Shown in pieces: positions 27,601 through 39,600 of a stretch of 64,000 nt of DNA (position 1 is the stretch's first letter; each line of letters starts with the position of its first letter). The notes under the pieces are model-generated. The model was not told where the DNA came from. It was given only the letters and a program-made list of their open reading frames with translations, and ran no database searches. A program made the position numbers and the translations under genes. Origin of the DNA: Stenotrophomonas sp. UBA7346 (lineage in GTDB: Bacteria; Pseudomonadota; Gammaproteobacteria; Xanthomonadales; Xanthomonadaceae); contig DKPB01000094.1 of the NCBI GenBank assembly GCA_002471015.1, forward strand, positions 14,939-78,938, given 5' to 3'.

Positions 27601-30600
27601 CCCGTCAGTATGCAGTGCTCATATCAACCAATACCGCGGCTACCGAAGCAGCGGTCGCTACCGCGGTGGCTGCGCAGACAGGTAGCAACGTCCGGGTCAG
27701 CAAAACTGCCTATGACGCAGGCAGTCAGGTGGCAAAAACTACTGATGCGGCAGGAAATGTAGAGGAGTTCGCCTACGATGGTATCGGGCGACGCATCAGC
27801 TACAAGAACAAGCTGGGCAACCAGTGGACTTATGCCTATGACGCTGCAGGCCGGTTGACGCAGGAAGTCAGCCCGAAGGTGGTGGTGGCCTCGGCTGGCC
27901 TGGACGGTGCGGTGGCAACCGTCAGTCGCAGCATTACCACGGCGATCGCCTACGACGCGTTGGGCAATGTCATTAGCCGGACGGAGGACGCTGCAGGCAC
28001 TGTTTCGCGCACTACCCAGTATCAGTACGACAACCGCGGTAACCAGGTTCGCATCGTTTTTCCTGATGCCTGGCGGATCAATGCGGCCGGCCAGTTTGAA
28101 GCCTCTGGGCAGGCGCCGTCCATCGATGTCGTGTATGACGCGCTTGGTCGTGCGGTCGTGCAGAAAGATGTAAACGGGAGTTACAGCTACAAGGTTTACG
28201 ATAGCCTTGATCGCGTGGCCTTCGAGGTGGATTCCGATGGTTATGTCACCGGCTATACCTACAATGCGTTTGGAGAGGTCACGCAGCTGCGGCGCTACAC
28301 CAAAGCCATAAGTACGGCTGATATTGCCGGCTTTGTGCCGGGCAAACCGTTGCTGCTGTCTGACATGACCGCTACTGTCATTGTCACCAATACCAACGAC
28401 CGGATACTCACTACGACGTATGACACGCGTGGACTGAAGGCTACGGTCAAGCAACAGACGATCACCTACACGCAGCTCTCCGGTGCCACCGCCACTGCAT
28501 CACCCACCACGCAGTTCACCTACAACGGATTTGGTGAACTTGTGCGCACATCCGTGCTGCTGGATGAGGCTGCCAACCTGTGGGCCGACAGCTGGCAGTA
28601 CTACGATGATCTTGGTCGGACAGTGCTTACTGTAGATGCCGAGGGGTATGTCACCGGAACTCGCTACAACGCGATGGGGGAGGCCGTCGAGGTCCGTGAG
28701 TATGCGCGCGCTCTGTCGCCGACAGCCCAGGCGGCGCTGACCACCGAAACTCCGCCCGCCAATCCCGCAGCGGGTGAGGCGGGTATCGGCTACGACCGGG
28801 TCGTTGCTTATACCTACGATGTGATGGGTCGGAAACAAAGTGAGACAGTGCTGCGGCGATTTGACCGGGCAGATGGTTCTCAAGGGGCACGCAATGTCGT
28901 AACCCAGTGGAACTATGATGCTGCGGGCCAGATGGTCATGGTGGATCTGGACGGGCAGCAGAGCCGTACCAGTTACGATGCAATGGGGCGGGTCAGTGCA
29001 CTGCAGGAAGCTGCCCAGCTGCGGTTGGTAAGCAACGCGGAAAGCCAGCTGCTGGGCACCACCGCCGTGGACTTGGGTGCGCAAGGGCTGTATGTGCTCA
29101 GCTCCGCGTATACAGCCATGGCCTATGACGCCTTTGGCAATGCTGTGCGTGTCATTCGCTATGCCAATGGCTTGCAGCAAGGGCAAAGTTCGCCAGTGGG
29201 CGACAGTGTCAATGATCAGGTGAGCGTCACCGCCTATGACCGGCAGGGCAGGGCAGTCATGAACCGCGATGCCCTGGGCCAGCAGGTGTTCCTGCAGTAC
29301 GATGCATCAGACCACGTGGTCCATAGCTGGTACACACTGACAGGCAATGATGGGCGAACCACTGCTGTCCACAGCTACTACAGCTATGACGGCGCTGGCC
29401 GCCAACTGAGCAGTCGAACGCAACGCGATGGCGCAGCAACCCCGGATCAGCTCGAGGTAGTCCGTTACAATGCGTTTGGCGAGATTGTTGCCAAGGGCAA
29501 TGACGATGCAGCAGGCGCCACACTTCCTGCAACCTATCAGTACGATCGCGCAGGAAATTTGATAAGCACGAATGCTGAAGGTGGCTCGGTTCGCCAGTAT
29601 GGCTACAACCTTGCCGGCTATCAGGTGCGCGAGCAGCACGCCGTCTACAACGGAACGGGTACTACAACCGCTGCAACGCGCTACATAACCGACCGTCTTG
29701 GCCGCACCACCGGCATGGTCCTGCCATCGAACACGGCCGATGCCAACCAGGTCAACTATCTCTCGCAGGTCGTTGACCGTTGGGGCAATGTCCTGCAGTT
29801 GGTTGATCCTCGCGGCTATCAGACCACAAATCAGTACAACGATCGTAACCAGCTGGTGAAGCAGGTATTGCCACTGGTTAAAGTGGTTACCAATACCGCC
29901 GCCGGCACCTGGGCGCGGCCGGAGCTGAGCTGGTCCTACGATGAGTTGGGGCGTCTGGTGGCCAGTCGCGACGGCAACGGCAATATTACTCGTTACGAGT
30001 ACGACGGCGCGGGCAAGAAGACCAAGGTGATCGATGCCAACGGCAACATCACCCAGACGGCTTATGACGTGCTTGGTCGCGAGCGATTCGTGCAGAATGC
30101 GCTGGGCTATGTGACGTTCAAGCAGTACGATCGGCTTGATCGCGTTACCGCGCACGGGGACTACCTACCAAATTCAGCGGGGTCCGCGCGCACCAAAAAG
30201 GTGTTGGAGAGCTATGTTCTGAATCAGAACGGCCAGCGCCTGCAGTCGACCAATGCGGCGAACAATACGTACAAGTACGACTACGACAGCCAAGGTCAGC
30301 TGATTCGCAGCCAGACGCCCATGGGCGTGGTGATGGAGTATGCCTACGATCTGGGCGGGCGCCGGTCGTTGGAGCGCTACGCGTTGAGTCATGCCAACGT
30401 GGTGGATCGCGATGGCGAGACAGTACGGACCAACGAGCAGACTTGGGACTACGATTACTTCGGTCGGTTGATCGATCACAATGACCTGAGTGGTCGGGAT
30501 TACAACTATATCTACGACGCGGCTTCCGGCCAGTTGATAAAGGAAACCAACAGCTCCGGTTTGGACCGTAGCACCACCTACTTCGCCAATGGCCAGGTCC

Positions 30601-33600
30601 AGAGCGTTCAGGAGGTTGGCGGCGGTAGCTACAACTACGCCTATGATCAGGCCGGCAACCGGATCCTTGAGCAGATCCAGGTTACTGATAGCCGTGGGAA
30701 GGTCTTCAATCTCAAGACCCAGATCGTCTATGACAGCCACAACCGCCTGCAGCGAGTGGTGCAGGATGATGTCAGCAACAACCAGCGCGTGTTCGAACTC
30801 AGCTACGATTACGATGCTGCGGGCAATCGCACGCATGTGGTGGCGCGCAGTGGCTATGGCGAGAACTCCCTGCCGATCACCGTGACCAATGCAGCACCCG
30901 AAGTTATCGGCTTGCCGCCGAACCGTACCGTACGGACGGGGGTGGAGTCGCAATTCCGGGTACGCCTGAGCGATCTGTTCCGTGACCCCGAGGGCAAGGC
31001 GCTGTCCGTCACCGCCGGGCAGGTTTCTGCAGGGGCACTGACGGCACTGCCGGCCTGGCTTACCTACAGCGTCGACGTGAACTCAGGGGAGGCGGTGTTC
31101 CAGGCGGCAGCAGGTTCCAGCGCTGCCAACAACCAGACGTTCCGGCTCAGATTGACCGCCAACGACGGCAGCGCCACGGCCCTGGTGGAGTTTAACCTGA
31201 ATGTGCGCGCCAACACCGCGCCCGAACTGAAGCCTGGCGCTACCACCACCGTGGCGATCAAGACCGGTCGGCCGTGGGCAATGGAAATGCCGGTCGACAG
31301 CTACTTCCTGGATCAGGATGTAGGCGATAGTCTGAAGCTCACCGGCAGCATCAGTCCCGCAGGCAGCGGGCTTATCCTGGATGCATCAAATCCCTCCGTG
31401 CTGCGGCTCAGTGGCACGGCACCGGTGACCGGTACCTACACGCTGACTTTGGTAGCAACGGACCAGTTGGGTGCAACGCGCAGCCGAACGGTTTCTTTAA
31501 ATGTAGCGCCCAACGCCGCGCCTACCGTTGTGGCAGCTATACCCGCACAGGAAACCACGCGCGGACACAGCTTTATCCTTGAGAAAAATGTTGCACAGGT
31601 ATTTGTCGACAGTCAGGGAGATGCGTTCAGTGTTACCGCATCGCTTGATAATGGGCTCCCGCTTCCGCCTTGGTTGAACTTCTCGTTCAAGAATGACCAG
31701 GCCGTCCCACAGTTGTTGTTCAATGGTGAGGTTCCTGCATCGATTGCCGATGGGACGGTCTATACCATCCGTTTGACTGCAACGGATGTTGAAGGCGCGG
31801 TATCCACCACGACTTTCACGCTGAAGGTGTTTGCCAATCGGGCCCCCACGGTCAAGACTACGCTGCCTTCCCAGTCACTTCGGGTGTATGACACTGTCAG
31901 CCTGAAATTTGATATCGCCTCGATTTTCGCTGATGCAGACGGTGACGCAATGGTCTTTGACCTTGTGCATCCGAATGGGTCCGATAAAACCGGATGGCTG
32001 AAACTTACTGTGGATCATTCCACCGGAAAGTTCTCGCTCACGGGGACTGCCACTACAAGTGGTTCGTATAGCGTGCAAATCAGGGCCAGAGATACCGAGG
32101 GCGCTACTTCGGTTGTTTCAATGGCTTTGGAGATAAGGCCGGAGACGGGCCCTGTTCGAAACCCGGCCGTGCCGGTTTACGATCAGCTGGTGAAGATCGG
32201 AAGGGGATTCAGTTTCGTTCTTCCGTCGAATATGTTTACCGACGCGGAGAATGACCCCATCTCCCTGTCACTGAGTGTGGTGATTCCGAATGAGTACATG
32301 TTGGATACGGTCCCTCCCACTCCGATGTATGAAATCTATTATGAGCCACTGCCGTCGTGGATGAGTTTCAACCCGACGACACGTGTTGTCTCAGGAACGG
32401 TCCCGCCAGGAACTTCCGTACATTCCTTCATGCTGCGTGTCAGTGCCTCATCCGGTCGTCTATCGGTAAGCGGTGGTGATCGTGTCGGCGCTGCTAATAA
32501 TGCCTTGGATAGCGACATCAAGATCGATGTCGTTCCATTCATCAATGCCGCCCCGACGTACAGCAGCGGCAGCTTGCCAAACCGTGCCATCGTTCACGGC
32601 GGGGCTGTCGACCTGGCGCTTCCTGCAAATGCCTTCATTGAGCCGGATGGTGATGCGCTGACCTACACCGCTGAGGTGCTGGTTGGTAGCGCCTGGGTAA
32701 GTCTGTCCACGCTCGGCCTGGCTATAAACTCCAGCACCGGCCGGATCACAGGAACCGCAAGCAACCTGCTGCAGACCAGCTACTCGGTCCGCATTGTGGC
32801 GCGTGATCCTCAGGGGCTTAGTGCTACCGGGACATTTGCATTCACGGTTACAAATACAGCGCCTGTTGCCGCGACCATCCCTGCGCAGACTTTCGGTAGG
32901 AATGTAAGTAGCACCTTCAGCCTCGCCAGCTATTTCAGCGATGTGAACGGTGATGCGCTGACGTTTACAGCGGCGGGTTTGCCGACGGGCCTGAGTATCT
33001 CCAGTGGAGGCTTGATTTCCGGTTCCGCTACGGCTGCCCTGGGCGCCTACACGGTCACCGTGACGGCTGCTGATGGACGCGGCGGCACGGTGTCCAAGGC
33101 ATTCACGCTCATCGTGGCCAATAGCGCACCAACGGCACCGGCGATTGCGAACCAGACCGCAACTGCCGGCGCTGCGTGGAGCTTCACGGTGCCTGCCTTT
33201 ACCGATCCCAATGGCGATGCCCTGACCTATACGGTCAGCGGCCTGCCGTCATGGATGAGCTTCAACGCGACAACACGCGTATTGAGCGGCACCTCGACAG
33301 CGGTGGGCAGCTGGACGGTGACGGTCACTGCCACCGACCCCGCCGGTGCGAGCGTGAGCAAGGCCTTTACGGTAACGACACCGAACACGGCGCCGGTTGC
33401 GGGGACCATCCCGGCGCAGTCAATGGCACGCAACGTCGCCAGCAGTCTGTCCGTCGCCGGTTACTTCACCGATGCCAATGGTGATGCACTGACCTTCACC
33501 GCCACCGGCCTACCCGCCGGCTTGGCTATTTCCACTGCGGGTGTCATCAGCGGCACGCCGACGGCGGCGCTGGGCAATGTAACCGTCACGGTGACTGCAG

Positions 33601-36600
33601 CCGATGGAAGAGGGGGCACGGTAAGCAAGGCATTTACCCTGACAATCGCCAATACCGCTCCCACCGCGCCTGCCATCGCCAACCAGACGGCCGCTGTGGG
33701 CGCGGCATGGAGTTTCACTGCGCCCGCGTTCTCCGACGCCAACGGCGATGCATTGACCTACACCATCAGTGGCATGCCTTCCTGGATGAGTTTCAATGCC
33801 AGTACCCGGGTGCTGAGTGGTACTCCGAAACCCGTTGGAACCTGGACGATCACCCTGACTGCCACCGATCCCAGCGGGGCCGCGGTCAGCAAAGCGTTCA
33901 CGGTCACGACCCCCAATGTTGCCCCAACCGCAGGCACGGTGCCCAACCAATCGCTGGCGCGCAATATCGCCGGCAGCATCTCCGTCGCAGCGCATTTTGC
34001 CGACGCCAATGGTGATGCCCTCACCTTTACCGCCTCTGGTCTGCCGACGGGCTTGAGCATTTCCACCGCAGGTGTCATCAGCGGTACGCCTACGGCTGCC
34101 CTTGGCGCGTACACGGTGACCGTGACGGCTGCTGATGGACGCGGCGGCACGGTGTCCAAAGCATTCACGCTCACCGTGGCCAATAGCGCACCAACGGCCC
34201 CGGCGATTGCGAACCAGACCGCAACCGCAGGCGCAGCGTGGAGCTTCACGGTACCTGCCTTTAGCGATCTCAATGGCGATGCCTTGACCTATACGGTCAC
34301 CGGCCTGCCGTCATGGATGAGCTTCAACGCGACAACGCGCGTACTGAGCGGTACCTCGACAGCGGTGGGCAGCTGGACGGTGACGGTCACCGCCACCGAC
34401 CCCGCCGGTGCGAGCGTGAGCAAGGCCTTTACGGTAACGACACCGAACGTGGCGCCAGTTGTAGGGACCATCCCGGCACAGTCAATGGCACGTAACGTCG
34501 CCAGCAGTCTGTCCGTCGCCGGTTACTTCACCGATGCCAATAGTGATGCACTGACCTTCACCGCCACCGGCTTACCCGCCGGCTTGGCTATTTCCACTGC
34601 GGGTGTCATCAGCGGCACGCCGACGGCGGCGCTGGGCAATGTAACCGTCACGGTGACTGCGGCCGATGGAAGAGGGGGCACGGTAAGCAAGGCATTTACC
34701 CTGACAATCGCCAATACCGCTCCCACCGCGCCTGCCATCGCCAACCAAGCGGCCGCCGTGGGCGCGGCATGGAGTTTCACTGCGCCCGCGTTCTCCGATG
34801 CCAACGGCGATGCATTGACCTACACCATCAGTGGCATGCCTTCCTGGATGAGTTTCAATGCCAGTACCCGGGTGCTGAGTGGTACTCCGAAACCCGTTGG
34901 AACCTGGACGATCACTCTGACTGCCACCGATCCCAGCGGGGCCGCGGTCAGCAAAGCGTTCAAAGTCACGACCCCCAATGTTGCGCCAACCGCAGGCACG
35001 GTGCCCAACCAATCGCTGGCACGCAATATCGCCGGCAGCATCTCGGTCGCAGCGCATTTTGCCGATGCCAATGGTGATGCCCTCACCTTTACCGCCTCTG
35101 GTCTGCCGACGGGCTTGAGCATTTCCACCGCAGGTGTCATCAGCGGTACGCCTACCGCTGCCCTTGGCGCGTACACGGTGACCGTGACGGCTGCTGATGG
35201 ACGCGGCGGCACGGTGTCCAAAGCATTCACGCTCACCGTGGCCAATAGCGCACCAACAGCACCGACGATTGCGAACCAGACCGCAACTGCTGGCGCAGCG
35301 TGGAGCTTCACGGTGCCTGCCTTTACCGATCCCAATGGCGACGCCCTGACCTATACGGTCACCGGCCTGCCGTCATGGATGAGCTTCAACGCGACAACAC
35401 GCGTATTGAGCGGTGCAGCAAAGCCAGCAGGTAGCTGGACCATCACGGTGACGGCAACGGACCCTTCCAATGCTGCTATTTCGAAGTCATTCACCGTTAC
35501 CACGCCGAATGTTGCACCGGTGGTGGCGGCAGCCATTCCAGCGCAAACCGCCAGCCGCAACATCACCTGGTCCTACCAGATACCGGCGGGCACCTTTAGT
35601 GATATCAATGGCGACACGCTGACCTATTCGGTGACGGGTTTGCCTGCGGGCATCACGTTCACCCCTGCGACCAGGACATTGTCTGGCAAGGCCACGGTCG
35701 CCCCGGGCGCCTACACGCTTGTGGTCACCGCTGCCGATGGCAACGGCGGGACGCGCGCCACCAATCTGGTGCTCAACGTGACCAATAGCGTGCCGAAGTA
35801 CGCAGGAACATTGGTCGCCCGGACTGCGCAGAACGGTGAGTCGGTTAATTGGGTATTGCCGGCGGGCGCCTTTACCGACCCCAACGGTGATGCGCTTACG
35901 TACTCTTTGATGGTTCAGCGACCGGGCTACCAGGAAACCTACTGGGAGCCAAAGGAAGCTGCCTGGATGGTGCGATGGATCGAGCCTGAGTGGATTACGG
36001 TTTCATCGCCAGTAATCAATGCCAGTACGGGAGCGATCACTGGGGTATTGCCGCTGTTCTATGCGCCGGTTTCCCCGGTCAATGGAACTGGCGGAGGGCC
36101 GCAGCCCTGGATGGCAATCAGGATCACAGCCACCGACAGTTACGGTGCGTCAGTCAGTGGTGAGTTCTCGGCAGACATCAACGTTGCTCCCAAGGGGTCC
36201 TCACCTGGCAATAAGACGATAAAGTCCAATGTGGCGTGGAGTCTGACGGTACCGGCGTTCACGGATGACAACAACGATGCGCTGACCTATTCAATCAGTG
36301 GGCTTCCGGCCGGGCTTTCATTCAATGCAACCACGCGTGTCATCAGTGGTGCGGTGGCCACTGCGGGCGCATACACCATCACCATCACCGCAAATGATGG
36401 CAAGGGTGGAGTCGGTTCCACCAGCTTTGTACTGACCGTGCAAGCCAATACGGCACCTACCGCGCCGACGATTCCCAACCAGACGGGAACGGTAGGTACT
36501 GCATACTCGTACCAGATTCCGGCATTCTCGGACGCCGACAACGACGTGCTTACCTATAGCGCGTCGGGGCTGCCCGCAGGCATGTCCTTTAACGCTTCAA

Positions 36601-39600
36601 CCAGGACATTGTCGGGAACGCCAACCACAGCGGCGACATCCTCAATAGTGATTACCGCTACCGATGGACGGGGCGGCAGCGTTTCCAAGACGTTCAGCAT
36701 GACGGTAAGCACCGCCGTGGTCCCCAACCGCGCGCCAGTGGTGAACAAGCAGGCAGCATCGCCGTCCTATCATTTCTACTCGACCAACCGCTGGGTGGTG
36801 TATCCGGAAGGCTTCACGCTGCCGGCTGATAGCTTCAAGGATCCGGATAACAACCCGCTCACGTACACGGTGATTCAGAAGCCTGCCTGGCTTTCGTATA
36901 GCTACTCGGCCAGCAGCGGACACGGCTTCTCGGGTGTCTACAACGGCTCGAGCAGCTACTCCATCCACAACATCACCATCCGGGCCACCGACCCGAGTGG
37001 TGCTTACGTGGACATGACTTTCACGGTTTCCGCTGAGTACGACTACAACGACCCGACGAACCCGACAGATCCCCGTCGTGTGGTTCTGAGTGAGCCGCAA
37101 GAGTTTGTGGCCTCCGATGAGCTGCTGATGGTTGAAGACTTGGAGCAGCCACAGGCGGGCACGATGGCCGCACTGGCAGCACCCGCCGCGAACATCCAGG
37201 AATCCTGGTATTCGTATAGCAAGCTGAACCAGATGGTCGTCAGCGGAGGTGTGCTGGAAAATGGTCTGGTAGTGGCCAAGAAGGACTATTCGTCCTACGC
37301 CAATGTTTACGATGCGGCGGGCAACGCCATCGCGCAAACCCAGTGGCGCTCAAATGGGGCCGGCGGTTGGCGTACCACCATCACGCACCACAGTTTCTCG
37401 CTGCGCGGCGAGCTGCTGCTGACGTTCAATGAAGTGGATCTTGGCGGTACGGTATCGCCCGGGGTAATTGAACGCAGAACCTACGACGATGCTGGGCGCA
37501 CAACGCAGGTTCTACGCTATTACACCCCAGGGCAGTTGATCCATTGGGTCGACTGGGAGCGCACGCCGATGAGAACGAATGTCGGTGGCATGCTGTATTC
37601 CGCCGAACAGACCAGCTACGACGATGATGGCCGCGTTCTGCGAAAGGTCATGCGTGAAAGGCCCAGCGAAACGATGAGTCGCGCACCTATCGGCTCAAAC
37701 GCCGAGTGGACCTTCCCCGAATGGATCTATCTCCTGGGCTTGGAGACGCCCGCGAGTCAGTACAGCGATGTTTCCGTCCTGACCGAAACCACCATGGTTA
37801 CCTACACGGATGGCAATAACGGCTACGACGAAGCGGGCCGCGTCAAGACGTACAGCTACCACGGCAAGGGCTATATCCACACTTACAACTACGCCTACAC
37901 GGGCTGGGACAGCTACCGTGAGCAGTCTGTCACCGGCACCAGCACCAGCAATAGTTACAAAACCACAACCACCATCAGTACCTACGACAACGGTGGGCGG
38001 CAGACAGAACTGCGCGAGAAGACCGTGGGCGTCACCATGGATGACCGTGTGCGCAGCTTTGCACTGGACGGCAACGGCCAGATCATCAGCCGCCGCGACG
38101 GCACGGTAACCAGTGGCAATGTGTTCCAGCAGAAGAACGCCCAAGGTCAGGCGGCTACCGGCAATGTGCTGGGCTACATGAACCAGCGCAATGTCTACGC
38201 GAACGGCCAGCAAGTGGCTGGCCTGAACGAAGGCGGCAAGATCGACGTGCTGAGCCGTCTGACGGCTTTCAGCAACAGCGACGCGGGCAAGACCCAGGTG
38301 GTGGTGCAGGCAGGTGACACGCTGCGCAGCGTGGCCCAACGCATCTACGGCAACGAGAACCTCTGGTACATCATCGCCGAAGCCAATGCCCTGAGCTCCG
38401 ATGGCGACCTGGTAGCAGGTGCATCGCTGACCGTGCCAGAGGTGAAAACCAGCAGTAATGACGCCAATACCTTCAAGCCCTACAACCCGGGTGAGATAAC
38501 CGGGCCGACCACGCCGTCGCTTCCGTACATTCCGCCGCCCAGCGGTGGTGGCTGCGGAACGTTGGGCATGGTCATCATGATTGTGGTGATCATTGCTGTG
38601 ACCATCTGGACCGCAGGAACTGCTTCCGCCGCCGCGGGTTCTGCAATGACGGGGGCAGCTCAGGCAGGAGGTGCCACGGCATTTGCTTCAACTGCAACAG
38701 TCACCACCGCTGCTGGGGCGACTACTACTGCGACGTTGACGACGGCTGGGGCCGTTACTGCTGGCGCTGTAGGTGGAGCAGTGGGTGCTGCGGCAGGTAT
38801 GGCCGTAGGTACCGCACTCGGAAGCATGATGGGTGTGGCGAGCTTCAGTTGGCGAGGGGTGGCATCCGCTGCTGTGACTGGCGCCATCACGGGCGGTTTT
38901 GGGACTTATGCAAACGCTGTTCAGATTCCTGAGGCTGCTAGAGCGATCAGTGGGGCGGTTGCGGGCACCGGTGGCGTGTATACCGGTCAGAAGGTCGCTG
39001 GCTTGGATGCATCTTTCAGCTGGAGAAGTGTTGCGATCAGCGCAGTAGCAAACGGCTTGGCTGGCCGAGTTGCACCGAATGTCGCTAAAGGCCTGGACGT
39101 CAGGTCGAAGTTTGGTTTGGACTTGACGTACGGCCTGGTCGGCGGAGGAATCAGTTCAGGACTCCGCGCAATGGACGGGGATACGTTGCATAAATCCGAT
39201 TATCTGCATGTCATGGCGGATGCTTTCGGAAATGCGCTGGGGTCTAAGTTACATCGTGACAGTCAGGGTTTGCCGGTCGCTGCACAGAATTCGAGGTCAA
39301 TCAATGCAGAGCTGCAATCCCAAAGTGAAGCAGAATTGATTGACAAGATCGATACCCGCCTCGCAGCCGACGTCGGCCTGATGGCAGTCAGTGGTCGTAC
39401 AGGCAATGACTATAAGCAGGACCAAGCTGAGCTAAGGGACCTGTTGGCGACAGTTGCGGCCGATCCAGAGGGGATGACGCCAGGGCTTGAACGAAGGTTC
39501 CGTGAGCTAAGCGGGATAGCTGCTTACGAGGCAAGGAACATCGAGCTGACGGATGCGCAGGTAAACATGAATACCTGGATGGGGCACATCAAGCTGCTGC

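Noticed and set aside
22479..30953. Several long minus-strand open frames opposite the YD-repeat gene
   Set aside because: They mirror the repetitive codon pattern of the plus-strand gene, have no ribosome sites and give low-complexity products.
32900..35420. CRISPR-like regular repeats
   Set aside because: Period is 1,062 bp, coding, in frame, without spacers; these are protein-domain duplications.
38550..38830. Gly/Ala-rich hydrophobic stretch as a separate membrane-protein gene
   Set aside because: It is in frame within the giant protein, between LysM and toxin, where polymorphic toxins carry pretoxin or translocation segments.
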